Positions 41,301 to 52,479 of a stretch of 64,000 bases of DNA are shown one piece after another. A program made the position numbers and the translations under genes. The notes beneath the pieces were generated by a model that saw only the letters and a list, made by a program, of their open reading frames with translations, was not told the origin of the DNA and ran no database searches. Source of the DNA: Mansonella perstans (lineage: Eukaryota > Nematoda > Chromadorea > Rhabditida > Onchocercidae); assembly GCA_037074765.1 (NCBI GenBank), contig JBAMDO010000067.1, forward strand, positions 186,001 through 250,000, in the 5' to 3' direction. How positions within the stretch are numbered: the first letter of the stretch is position 1; each line of letters starts with the position of its first letter.

Positions 41301-41859
41301 ATGAATGAATGAATGAATGACTGAGTGAATGAAGGAATGAATGAATAAATGAATGAATGAATGGTAGGGATAAAAAGATGGACGGAACAGTTGTTGCTTA
41401 ACTCTCCATGATATTCTACTGGGAATACCAAAAACGGCTAACCTTGTCACTCAGCGTTTTCCCAACAAACAAAATCTTTGGAATCGGAAAGAAACATTGT
41501 CCTGTAAACTCTTTCACTTTCCCAACGTCCGTCTTCCTTTTTACTCGTCAGTCTTCCCAACCTTTCTTCAGTTTTGCTGAAGAAAAACGAAAAAACAAAT
41601 TTCAATAAAAAATATAAAATTTTAACATTTTGCTCATTTGTTTATCTTTGTGCATTCATAATTTTCCAAAATTTTTTTAATATGTTAGGAATTGCTAAAT
41701 AATAGCATGTAAAATAAATGAAATAAAACAGAGTATTTATAAATTCGAGCAAATATTTCAGATTCCTTAATCTTTTTATATTTGAAGGATGAAACATATC
41801 GTCCAATACGTGGATTGTACTCATCATCGGAAATTAAATCCGTGGTACCAGGATGGTGA
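25897..41859 (+). CDS. lin-11: LIM-homeodomain transcription factor, LIN-11/Lhx1/Lhx5 class
   Basis: In C. elegans LIN-11 specifies vulval and neuronal fates; it acts in the nucleus. Ten exons join in phase: 25897-26066, 27884-28022, 28896-28953, 35853-35933, 36162-36286, 36564-36665, 38975-39110, 39979-40140, 40330-40400, 41788-41859 (371 residues). Residues 4-55 are LIM1, starting [14 protein letters not shown]. Residues 62-117 are LIM2, with [18 protein letters not shown] and [20 protein letters not shown]. An acidic linker follows. The homeodomain starts [20 protein letters not shown] and ends [19 protein letters not shown], with Gln50 and Asn51 intact. RFGGYRP just after it also occurs in C. 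elegans LIN-11. The C terminus ends [12 protein letters not shown]. The frame upstream of the ATG is open back to an acceptor at 25,855, so a 5' coding exon may exist. The last exon's acceptor is the least certain junction. Confidence 0.95.
26945..26977 (+). other. G-quadruplex motif in lin-11 intron 1
   Basis: Five runs of three or four G are separated by loops of 4, 5, 5 and 3 bases (GGG at 26,945, 26,952, 26,960, 26,968 and 26,975). This meets the usual G3+N1-7 rule and is unusual in so AT-rich a setting. Polypurine sequence flanks it and polypyrimidine sequence follows at about 27,060-27,190. Confidence 0.7.
27884..28953 (+). other. lin-11: lin-11 exons coding LIM domain 2
   Basis: Two exons (27884-28022 and 28896-28953) encode CAGC, HVQC, C..C and CKHD in the order of a LIM domain. 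The intron separating them is about 870 bases. Confidence 0.93.
29679..29733. repeat. (ATTC)n tetranucleotide repeat
   Basis: About thirteen copies with one or two substitutions. The ORF across it (Ser-Phe-Ile-His repeats) is spurious. Confidence 0.9.
29937..29958 (+). other. Candidate 22-base microexon in lin-11, frame-breaking
   Basis: AAACAG precedes and GTAAGTAT follows a 22-base segment. In one frame it reads KNDNIFG and would run on smoothly into the next exon (DLFCGGG). That frame does not match the phase left by the LIM2 exon, and inclusion gives a TGA at the next junction. It needs another upstream exon, or it is not used. Confidence 0.25.
35041..35460. repeat. Degenerate tandem repeat in lin-11 intron 3
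   Basis: About five diverged units share a core like GAATATCTGAATATC, followed by TTAAAAATGATTT and a purine-rich tail. Spacing varies from about 60 to 120 bases. Confidence 0.5.
37599..37630. repeat. Perfect 14-bp hairpin in a lin-11 intron
   Basis: AATGAAATGACAAT at 37,599-37,612 pairs exactly with ATTGTCATTTCATT at 37,617-37,630 around the four-base loop AGTA. The loop is too short for a typical miRNA precursor. Confidence 0.75.
38316..38373. repeat. (CA)n microsatellite in a lin-11 intron
   Basis: Interrupted CA array in the intron that splits the homeodomain, before the VWFQNRR exon. Confidence 0.88.
41139..41364. repeat. (GAAT)n tetranucleotide array in the last lin-11 intron
   Basis: Over 200 bases of GAAT/ATGA units with regular single-G insertions (TGGAATGA) that reset the phase. 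On the minus strand it produces overlapping Ser-Phe-Ile-His ORFs, which are artefacts of the repeat. Confidence 0.92.
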
Positions 41860-44800
41860 CAAAATCAGGTTCCACCATACAATGAATGGAGGAATTTCTT
41901 TCGTTCTCAGAAAATCTTAACTTATCCAAAACATTAGCATTTTTAGTTTTTGCAAGATATCGCCGTTGACTTTTTCCAGTCAATTTGAAATTTATAAACA
42001 AAATATTGCTAAATTAAAGAAAACATATTACCATTGAAACGATTCCTATGATGATTTTTTTACTACTGAAAATTTGAAACATTGGTTAAAATCTTTTCAT
42101 AGATTGAAATGAACAAAAACAATTTTTGCAGAATGAGTAAATTTTCATTAATAAGTGAAAAAGAGCAGCAATTTGGATAAAAAAAAGAAATTTATGGGAA
42201 AAAAAACAAGAAAATTTAAATTTCAAACTGATAAATTGCCAACGATATCTGTTAATTAATTAAAATTAAAAAATGAGAAACATTCCTTAAAGAGCTTGTT
42301 TTTTCAGTGCAATTCTTTCCTTCATCACTTTCACTGATGGTGTATCACATATGACAAAATATTTCTTCGTCCTTTCTTTTTCTCTCTTTCTTTCTCTCTC
42401 TTCGTTTTTTAAAATTATTATCAAGAATTTTTGGTGCTTTATTAAAGTATCCTTAATTAATTTTATTAGTAGATGAAATACAAAACAACTCATATAAGTA
42501 ACTGGTTCTACTTATTTAGAAAATTAATTATGCGCAAAATGCTTTTGCCTTATCCATTTAATCCCCATTCCAAAAAATTTTACGCATTTAATTTATTTAA
42601 ATTTTAATATCAATTTAAGCATAATTTATTTATTAATTTAATTTTATTTGTTTGTTTATTAACTTATTCAACACAGCCAAACAAATTCTCCCACTGAAAA
42701 TTTGAATTAATAGCCCCACTTGTTAAATTTTTTAAAATCTGAATGAGAAAAGAAAAAAGTCCAAGAAACTGCAGAATAATGGATGAAAAAGAATTTTTGA
42801 AATGAAATAACTGGAAAATGTTTTTTCAGCTCATTTCTGTCAAACACATGAACTGGTGGAACTTTTGGGAGGTTTCTATCAAAGCTCAATTAGAAAATGC
42901 GATTAGTTTTCTCTTTTTTTCGAACAGAAACTTTTTTAAGTTTAATTTATTTCTGAATTTCAATCCAGGAACTATAAATTGAAACCTGATTTGATGCAAT
43001 GATAAAATATTTCAATATGCAAGTAACACCGAAATTTTATACAAAAAATTATATACAAAAAAGTTTCCTTGATTTTACTTGATTTAATCAAAAGCTGTTG
43101 TTTATTTTCGCTTTTTCTTTGTTTCAAACAAACTTTGTTAATTTTCGCTGATAAACAAAATTGTGATTCAAATTCTTTGTGATCATTCAATTTTTTCTTT
43201 TTCTTTTCCTTGTATTTCTTTGTACATTGAAAAGAAGTTTCAAAAAGTCATTGCAATCGATTTCCTTTTTGAATTTCCAATTTTTTGAAAGAAAATTTCA
43301 ACATGAAAAGACTTGAGCATTTAATGTAATTATTCATTGCGACAATTTTTGCTAATCAATTTGAAGAAAAAACTGTGGGCTTTATTTTGCTTTATAGGTT
43401 TGGATTTTTTCGTGACGATGTTCTTGGTAACTGTAACATTAATTGAACTAATAGCTGAATGTTTTTTTATCTCCGATTTTCTATTTCTTCAATGAATTAA
43501 TGCTTAATTAAGTAAGCATTTGCGAAAATCATTTTGAAAATTACAAGAAAAAGCAGTGAAAAAAATAATTTCAGAAAATTCCTTAACTTTAATATTAATT
43601 CATGACTTGACTTTTTTGGAATTTCGTCTTCCGGTACTTTGCCTTTTTTTAATTCGTATAATGTAAAAATGCTATTAATTTTATCAATTTTAAAAATGAG
43701 ATCAAAATTTTTCTGTTTTTCTCTTTCCCTCTCTTCATTGCTCTACTGCTATTGATTATCATTGCTGTCTAATTTAACTTTAACATTTTATCAGTCATTT
43801 GAGCATATCATTTCCTTTTTCTTTTTTCTGTTTTCTTTCTTTCTTTTCCTAATATGTACAGTTTTAATAACTATTTCCCATTTCTCTCCTCTTTTTGTCA
43901 TTTTCGAAATGAATTTTTATATTGCTATTAGAGTGTCCGATTCCATAATAAAAGAAAAAAACATAAATTGGAAATTTTAGTTGGAGCGTGAATTTTTGAA
44001 TATTACTACACAGAATGAGAATTATTCGCCATCTTTTTCTTTCCGCTCAAATAATTTGCACTCTCAGATAGTTGCAATAATAAATCGGACAGGTTGATTA
44101 TTTAGATTAAACAACCGAACATCATTATATAAAATTATTTTAAAATTCTAAAGCAATTTGACCATCATTTTGCCACAAATGATTCTTTTGTAAGAAAATG
44201 TAAAATATTGTCAAATCTATAAACTTGATCAAGTAATTCCAGAATAAATCATTTTTTTCTATTTTTCATGACACAAAAATTTCCCATACCGCAACATTTT
44301 TCCCTTTTTTCTAAAGAATTTCAAACAAATAGTTACTTTTATCAATCAGCACAGAATTCAAAAAAAAAGAAAACGAACAATTAACATTTTTTGAAAAATC
44401 GCTTAAGTCATCAGTGCTGCAGAAACGCTAAAAATAATTCGAGCGTTGGAAATTAAAACCTGTTTGTTTTAAAAAATTTTTTTATCGCAAAATTACTACG
44501 AATAAAGATCTACACAGAAATATTGCTTTTGCTTGAAGAAAATCTAATATTAGTTTGTATTTAAGTATAAAATAAAATAAAGAAGCCTTAAGAAGAGAAA
44601 TTTTCATTAATAATTAAACTTATTTCTGAAAATTGGAAACTGTTTAAATTTGTCTTATAATTCACTCAAAACATCAAAAGATTTTAAATTTCGATTGGCT
44701 TTTTTGGCTTTTTTAAATTTTAATTCCATTGGCTTTTTAATTCCGATTCAAGTGCTAAACAAGTGAAAATAACCTTAGGACATCATCATGCTTTTGGATT

Positions 44801-45249
44801 TTTTATTTCTTTTTATTATTGAGAAAAAAATAACCTTAGGACATCATCATGCTTTTCGATTTTTTATTTCTTTTTATTATTTTTTTTTGTTTTTTTAGAG
44901 CAATTTTAAGAAAACAAAGTGAGCAAACACATATGCAAAAATCACAACAAAAAAGTAAATCAGTTTAAAATGCCAAACGGTTTTTTGTGAGGTAGTGTGT
45001 GATCTAAGAACATGTTTTCCCAAATTTATCACACGATTCGGAATCTAAAAAAATTTCGTCTTTGAAAAGCAAAAGTTGAATCAAAAGTTCAAAAGTTCCA
45101 TTATAATTTTTTTCAAAAAGAAAATGATTTAGAAAATTAGCAATTGAAAACATACAATTAGCAACCTCATGTTCGAAATAAAACAACAAATACAAAAAAA
45201 GAAATAAAATTGTAAAAAAAATTGATAATTAACTTGCGTGAAGTGAATA
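41860..45249. other. Intergenic, downstream of lin-11
   Basis: No exon is supported. A direct duplication of about 55 bases (44,768-44,881) is the only clear structure. Confidence 0.5.
44768..44881. repeat. Direct duplication of about 60 bp
   Basis: Two near-identical units beginning AAAATAACCTTAGGACATCA lie about 61 bases apart and differ at one internal base. Confidence 0.88.
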
Positions 45250-45585
45250 AAACTGATGTTGGCGCAAGGGCAGAAAGACGAAGTTTGGATAACAATGTTA
45301 GCAGAGCATATCTTTTCATCAGATGCATTGATAGAATTACTTCTACTGCGCACCTGAAATATAAAGTAAATATCGACTGTGGAAAAATATGTTAATATTT
45401 GAGAGAAACAGATTCTTACATTTGGAAAAAAAAATCACCGAGAATTCACAGTTCTTTCATTCATTACAGCCTTTGTGGCTTTGGAACACCACTCCAAAGA
45501 ATAGAGCTCCGTCAAAATGGCTGCGATTTTTTTAAGGAAGTCAACGTGCGGCATATTGATGAAATGGCTGCATTGCTGGCAAAAG
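45250..45585 (-). pseudogene. Decayed inverted copy of the 3' end of the zinc-finger gene at 58-61 kb
   Basis: On the minus strand, 45,585-45,435 reads FCQQCSHFINMPH, then LYSLEWCSKATKAVMNER and a stop. The zinc-finger gene has [13 protein letters not shown] and [18 protein letters not shown]. Downstream, 45,353 to about 45,250 matches its last exon and 3' flank, including the ATATTTCAG acceptor, GTGC.CAGTA and ATCCAAACTTCGTCTTTC. The intron between them is kept, so it arose by DNA duplication rather than retrotransposition. The [12 protein letters not shown] segment is missing and a stop ends the frame. Exon copies upstream of the finger were not found. Confidence 0.85.
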
Positions 45586-45989
45586 CGAAACAGTTATATT
45601 GTATGTAATGTGTTCAGGCAAAATTAATTTAAAAAATTCCTTGAAAAAACTGACATTTCTAATATTTTTTCAAGCTATCAACATTTTTTTTCAATGGAAT
45701 ATGGCGAGATTTCACTATAAATATATCGTTCGGTGAGCAAATCAGTGAGAAAAAAATCTGTATATATGAAAAAAAAGATTATACTAAGTCGTATGTTTTC
45801 ATCAGTATGACTAAATCAGACCGATGCAAAAAATTAAATTTGTTCATTAACTTATTTAGTAATTTCGAAAGAATACTTACGAATCACTAATAAAATGCTT
45901 AGCTTTACGCAGATTATGTCGAGAAATTATTTGTAAAAGAAGTACAAAACAGTGATATTATTATAAGTAATCAATGACAATGCGCAGTT

Positions 45990-46240
45990 ATAATGAAGAA
46001 GAAATCGATCTGTTTAGCTGATTACTTATCAAAATTAAAGATTTTAGAAAAAAAAAATTCTGGATTATTGCAAGCAACAAGAAATGAAGAAGGCCAGCTT
46101 CACCATCGCAAACTGCCAATTGTCCAGATGCTTCACTTTTAGTAAACTGAAGTCTCTGACTTATTTGAAGTTGTTTCAACTTCTTCCATAAGCATAACTG
46201 TAGAATGTTGTTTTCTTGTAATGCCTCTAAATGGTCAAAC
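45990..46240 (-). other. Open reading stretch of unknown nature
   Basis: After a TTTATAG acceptor, the minus strand is open for about 75 codons starting FDHLEALQENNILQLCLWKK. It lies upstream, in transcription sense, of the decayed zinc-finger copy and could be a remnant exon or chance. I see no match to the zinc-finger gene's own upstream exons. Confidence 0.2.
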
Positions 46241-48730
46241 TATAAATCATTAATCAGTAAAGATCTTCATTTTTTTAACAAAATCCGAATAAAGCTGTAT
46301 TTGCAGTTGAATGTATATATGCTAGCCTTTTTTGTTTATTTATTGCATTTTCTTAATAAAGTAATATACTAAGTAAAATAAATATTGGACTCATTTCATT
46401 CTAATGTTCATGTTTCGTTGTAACACAGTTCCACTGACTTGTTTGTTCTGTATTTCGCAGCTTTTGCAAGAATTTATTTATTGGGTTGATCGATGACTTC
46501 ATTCTAATACCATCTTTACTGATTGCAGTAAAAAAAGCCAGAATTAGTGTTGGCAAGAGTAACATCAGCTGTACGAGCATTCTTCCCGGATTTTTTTGTT
46601 ATTTAGTAAAAAATAAAACAATTTATGAAATATGAGCTGATTTCTTCAGTAAATGTTACTACGTGCAGTTTAAATTTCTTAATTATGGTAAAAAACAAAA
46701 TATATTATTAATTAACAAAAAAATACTTCTAATGTTCGAATGGTCACAATGGTAATGGTCCTCGATGTCACTTAAATTTGAAATTTCAGTTATTTTACAT
46801 TGGTGCCTCTCAGCATAAGCTTGCGCAAAAATCAAATATCAGCAATTTTTTTCAACTACCAAGTACTGTAAGATAATATATTATTAATAAGAATGATGAT
46901 ATAATAATAGCAACGAAATTATTTTATGATAAGAATAAATCTGCCGTGATGTTGTGCAGCTTTGAAAACTAATTAACAATTGGATAAGTTGAACAGGTAA
47001 ATAAGGAGAAAGATATTTTTCTTTTAGCTTATTTTTCTAATCATTCATTCACTCAGAATTTATTTTCATAATCCAGAAGAAATGATAAACTAAAACAATT
47101 ACTCGGTTTTGTGATGCCAAAATTCAATAACTTTCCTTGAGTTAACAGTTATCGTCTATTGATTGTTCGGTTTTTTGATCAGTGCTAAAAGACATTTCGA
47201 TCATTCGTACGCGAGACCGATCTATGACGCATTTCATAGCTTCAAATCAATCCAGTTTAATATGGTTCCATATTAAGAAAATGCAGTAAATGAACAATTA
47301 AGGCGTGCATAGCCATTCAACTGCAAGTACAGCTTTATTCTGATTTAGTAAAAAATGAAAAATTTTACGAATTGGTGATTTGTAGTTGAATTTGAGTTTT
47401 ATGACGACGCTCACTGATGATTCATAGTTGAATTTGGATTCAGTTGCTAATTATTTGAAGTATAATTAGCAAATATATAATTTGCAAAAAAAATTTGTTA
47501 AATGTTTCGCATTAAATTTAATGAAAAAATCGGACATCAGCATATTTATTTTACATTGTATAACTTGTATTCGGTTATATTTGTAAATATCATGTTATGC
47601 ATTAACAAGTAGTGGAAGATGACATCTTTGATTTTATTTTATCTGTTAGACAGTTAGTTCACATTCAACCGTTCAATCCCCCGTCATTACGTCAGGACAA
47701 ATGTCGTCATCAGCATCGTTGTAAAATTCAAATTCAATTATAAATCATCATTCCGTAAAATTTTTCATTTTTTTTTTACAAAATTAAAATAAAGCTGTCT
47801 TGCAGAGTTATTTACGCCTTTAATTGTTCATTTATTGTACCTTCTTAATAAAGTAATGTACTGAGTAAAGCAAGTATTGGACTCATTTCATTCCAAAGTT
47901 TTATGTTTTGTTGCAACACGGCTCCACTAATTTATTTACTCAAAATTTCACAGCTTTTTTGCAAGAATTCATTTATTCTGTTGTTGGATAACTTCATTCT
48001 AGTAGCATCTTTATTGATTGCAGTAAAAAAATGGTGACATCAAAATTATTAGCGTCAGGAATGGCTGTACTCTTCCCGAATTATTTACGAAATATGAATT
48101 GATTTCATCAGCAAATGTTACAGTATGCAGTTTAGATTCACCAGACGTGGTAAAAAACAAAATCAATTATCAATTGACAAATTCATATTTCTAATGGCAA
48201 CAATGGCCACAATGGTATAGTCCGTCGATGTCATTTCAATTTTAAACTTTCAGTTATTTTACATTGGTGCCTTTCAGTATAAGTTTGCATAAGAATCAAA
48301 TATCAGCAGTTTTTTCTACTGTTAAGCCTGTAGGATGTCTATAATAATAATAGTAATTTACATAGTAATAAAAATGAGGAAATAATAATAACAAAAAAAT
48401 AATTTTATGATGCGAATGAATATGCCGTGATGTTTAGCAACCTTGAAAAGTAATTAATAATTGGATAAGATTGAAAAGGGAAGCAAGAAGATAGATTTAC
48501 TTTTTTTTTAGCTTAACTTTTTAAATCATTCACTCATTCAAAATTTATTTTCTTAATCTACAAGAAATCTACAAACTAAAACAATCATCCATTATGTAAT
48601 GCCAAAATTCACTACTTTTCCTGATTTAGTTTTTATTATCTAATGATTGTTCGTTTTTCTAATCAGTGCTAACTGACATTTCGATCATTTTGTACGTGAG
48701 ACCGATCTATGATGCATTTCATTTGAATCT
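46235..48730. repeat. Direct duplication, two diverged copies of about 1 kb
   Basis: Copy A (about 46,235-47,240) and copy B (about 47,740-48,725) share many blocks in the same order: CTTAATAAAGTAAT, TATTGGACTCATTTCATTC, TTTTACATTGGTGCCT, and near the end GACATTTCGATCATT and GAGACCGATCTATGA. Small indels separate the blocks. No ORF is conserved between the copies, so this is a non-coding segmental duplication or an unclassified element. Confidence 0.8.
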
Positions 48731-49102
48731 TGCAAAATTTTCAATATCATTTTGGAAGCTGTTGACCTTCCGCCATTAACGACGTACTTAATAATTCACA
48801 CTTTGAAACTTTTTCACAGAGCACACTTTCAATTTTTCCTTTGAAATTCAAATTTTAATCGATTGTCCGTTTTTGGGATCAAATCTTTTGAGGTTCGAAA
48901 ATATTAAATTTTCAAAATTTCATAAATTAATTTTATTTCCATTTTTGAGAATAAATTCTGTTTCATTCCACTTTTCTTTTTTGTCTCAGATTTTTCCGGC
49001 AAAATTACACTTAGAAATAATTGTCAAACAAATTTATTCCTTTTTTCCGCATTTCTTGATAAAATTATCTTTCAAACAATAATAATGAAAATATGAACGA
49101 AA

Positions 49103-49248
49103 TCTTATTGTAATACTATCAAAATTCATCCAACACTTAGCGCATCAATCTAAATATCACAAATAAAATGCAATTTTGTTAAATAATTCTTTCCTGTCGA
49201 ATGAATTTTGATAGTAACACAGAAAGATGAGATAGTATTACAATAAGA
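49103..49248. repeat. Inverted repeat with a split right arm
   Basis: The left arm (49,103-49,129) is matched on the other strand by two adjacent pieces, 49,201-49,216 and 49,231-49,248. Both pieces contain the shared centre GATAGTA. TCTTATTGTAATACTATC and its complement are identical over 18 bases. Confidence 0.8.
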
Positions 49249-49344
49249 CAAATCATTAATCACCGATAAAAATTAATAGTTCACATCAAGAAAATTGCGT
49301 TTTATATACTCCGTTAGCGGAATCAGTGAATGTAATTTGTATGG

Positions 49345-49500
49345 CATTTCAATCATCAATCCATAAAACTTTCATTTTTTGTAAAATCCAAATAAAGCCA
49401 TATGGCTATGTATAAGCTTTTTTGGATCATTTATTGCATTTTTTTAAAATAAAGTAATATACTAAGTAATATGAAATGATTTCGTCAATAAATGTTAATA
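49345..49500. repeat. Third, truncated copy of the 46-48 kb repeat
   Basis: TCATTTTTTGTAAAATCCAA, ATAAAGC, TTATTGCATTT and AAAGTAATATACTAAGTAA match copy A. The copy then jumps to GAAATGATTTCGTCAATAAA, a block about 170 bases further on in copy A, so it carries an internal deletion. Confidence 0.7.
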
Positions 49501-51544
49501 TTCCTTCTTTATTACTTCGATATTTGAAAAGCTAGATGGATACTTTTTGGCATTAAAAATTCCAAAATGCGCAGTTTAATATGGTTCCTTTTTTCCCTAA
49601 AATTGAACCGTAAGTTTTACGTTTTAAACTTAATTATGTGTTGTTAAATACATTTTTTCCAATGTCTGATTAATTTTTTGCCGTGTAATTTTCGACCTTA
49701 TGGACAACTGCATTTTCGAGCGATGAAATGAGCACTTTTATAAATGTGTCAAGCAATGATTTTATGCTTTTTGTTCTTAAAGATAATGCCGAAACTGTGT
49801 GCAGTTGAAGTACCACATCTATGGGATATAATTCGCACCAATCATCAACGCGTATTTCTCTGCTCAGTTTCTAATGGTCAAATTGACAGCATGTTTATTT
49901 GATAATTTTCAGTGTCAAAAACGACGTATTATTATCATTTTTATCCTCTTGTCTAAACATAACCATACGTACACGTTTGTTGATATTGTGGTAGTCCAGA
50001 GTGATTATACATGATTCAAGACCAATATAATTAAACATAACTCAATCCTGATATAAGTAAACATGATTTAAAATAATATACATTGATGTTAACATCCATT
50101 GGAACCAAGACTTTTTGACTCACAAAGATGATGGAGAAAGTTGTCCCGACTCACATGACAGATGAACTTGAAGGATGAGGAGACGATGTAAACTGTCTGA
50201 TAGCCAAAATGAAATCAGCCCTCTTCCCCTCCTCCGTCGATTGCTATTTCTCCTGTTCCTCTTTCTTCTAAAGCACAGCATAATATTTACAAACACAACT
50301 CAATATAATTAACTTCTCACAAATTAGACAATGTAAATATAATATTTTGGTGCTCGATTTGTTCATTAAATATAATGTGAAACATTTAACAGAGTAAATG
50401 ACACTAGAATAGTAAAGGGAAATATTTTTATTAACATTCTTGAAAACATGTGGCAATGCGATGTAAATTCTAGGAAATAAACAATGATTGTAATCGACGC
50501 TGCTGAATTATGCCAAGGCTCATCTATGCAACATTATGTAATACAGCAACCTTGTTATGATCTGACTTGGCCATCATTACCGTTTGAATTTATCAAAAGT
50601 GATAATAGATTAGAATAATGATAATAGGTTGTTTAAAAAAAAAATAGGTGAAGTACTTTTTTCAAATTTTTTTATCATTTAAAAAATTTTTTCATAATAT
50701 TTTTTTATGAATTCTATCATTTCACGAATTTTCCCTGGTAGAGGTGATTGAGATTGTAGCGGTTGTTTACCTCTTATAGGTCTTAAATAAATGCTGCCAG
50801 CATAATCTAAAAATTCTTTAATTTGGTTAGTATAATGAATGATGATAATGAGGAATAATGGCAAATTTCGCCGCGTTTGAACTAATAGCGGTTTCGATAT
50901 ATTCTGAAATGAATTGTACCGTGGTCCCCTTCGAAAGTTAGCATTTATGAATCCATTTTCAAATTTATGCCACTTAAGATTTCCACTTTAATGAAAGAAT
51001 CATTAGAGTTGGAAAGATAAAGTTGCTTCAGAAAGTGCTCCTAATATTACTGCTATTCCTAGTACCCATTGCTACTATAACATCGCTGAAATCACCAAAC
51101 ACTCCAAGTATTTTTCAAAAGAAAGAAATGAGGTATTAATGGTTCTATCAAAACTAATCGCGCTTTATATACTTCGATAAGGAAGCAGTGAATATAATTT
51201 TTCTCGTATTGTAGATGCGTTAAACAACTCCGTTTTTCGGCAACCTATTTTTTTCGATTTTGTTTATCGAATGATAAAAGAATGAATTGAGACAAATAAA
51301 TAGAAAAGAAGTGTTGCAAATGATGCGGTAAAATTGAATCTCAACTACCAGCCATTTTATCTGACAACAATTTATCGGCAATCTTTTATAACGAGATATG
51401 GAGCAAGAATTTTTTTTCAATATAATTTGCATTCCGAATCAACTGTGCATTGTTTTTTTTTTTGCAAGGAAATTTTCAATCAAATTCTCTTTCTTAATTC
51501 GTCTATTTAAATAAAAACTAAAACAAACTTCAAAATTACGTAAT
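49501..51544. other. Intergenic, no gene recognised
   Basis: AT-rich sequence. About 51,160-51,200 resembles 49,285-49,340 (CGCTTTATATACTTCG and GCAGTGAATATAATTT against GCGTTTTATATACTCCG and TCAGTGAATGTAATTT), suggesting more scattered members of the local repeat family. Confidence 0.45.
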
Positions 51545-51665
51545 TAAAACATGCAATTAGACATAATAAATTATACTTAGGTCCTGGCATAATCAAGCCA
51601 ACTTACCAGATGACTTTCTAAATAAAAACTAAAAACGATACAAAAGGAAGCAAAAAAAGTTGAAA
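51545..51665 (-). pseudogene. Second partial copy of the mitochondrial nad3 3' end
   Basis: The block from TAGACATAATAAATTATACT through AAATAAAAACTAAAAACGAT matches 52,150-52,240, which is the 3' part of the nad3 remnant. It lies about 600 bases from the main mitochondrial insertion, separated by non-mitochondrial sequence. Confidence 0.7.
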
Positions 51666-52139
51666 AACTATAAACTATAAAAATCCAAAATGGTATCTTT
51701 CCATTTTCTTTATTTTTTATTTCTGTTCCATTTCTATTTGTAGATTGTGCTATAAAAGTACCTCTGACTGTCTTACATCACATTTCAAATGATTTTGTCA
51801 CTCAGATCATTTAATTTCTAAGGCATGTCAGTTGTTATCCTGTGTTATTATAAATCATTAGATATTCAGGTTGGTGATAATGCGCTTAAAGCTCAACGGG
51901 AGAAAATAGCGAAGTGTTTTTCGTCCAATGTTTGCTACGAAGCAATGTTATTTTCGGTTAAATGTCTCTCCGTAAGTGAATGCGCTGAATAAACTCAAAT
52001 TATAGATATTTCAGTTCCAGCAATAATTTTTATTGATCCAAAAATTTTATTTTGAAATTTAAACTAAATCAGCAATTAAAGACGCAAATCTAAAAAAGGT
52101 TTCCAAAACCAATAAAAATTAATTCAAGAACCAGAATCT

Positions 52140-52470
52140 TAAGATATGCAATCAAACATAATAAATTGTATTAAGATCCTGGCAGAATCAAGCCAACTGA
52201 CTAGATAGCCATTGTAAATAAAAACTAAAAACAATACAAAAAAAAAGCAAACAAAGCCAAAAAGTATGAAAATCCCGTTAATCAAAACGATAAAAATAAC
52301 AATCTCCAACGTAAAAGGGCCGAAATAATAGAAAAAATCTACATTAAAACCCAAGCAGAAACCTTTAGTAGTAATAAGCCCGCATTCATAGCTATCAGCT
52401 TATTAACAGAAAGATCCTTAGGAGAAACATCTGAAGAAATAAAATATATAAAGAAGGTGTCATACAAAAA
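52140..52470 (-). pseudogene. nad3: nad3 remnant in the NUMT
   Basis: The minus-strand frame gives a hydrophobic protein with TLEIVIFIVLINGIF, FGFVCFFFVLFLVF and then NGYLVSW. These fit the DLE-V-F segment, last membrane helix and terminal Trp region of nematode NAD3. Its position after the rRNA supports the call. The 5' part is frame-shifted. Confidence 0.6.
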
Positions 52471-52479
52471 AAAATAATT

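Noticed and set aside
40995..41450. 151-codon minus-strand ORF rich in Ser-Phe-Ile-His
   Set aside because: Produced by the GAAT array inside the last lin-11 intron.
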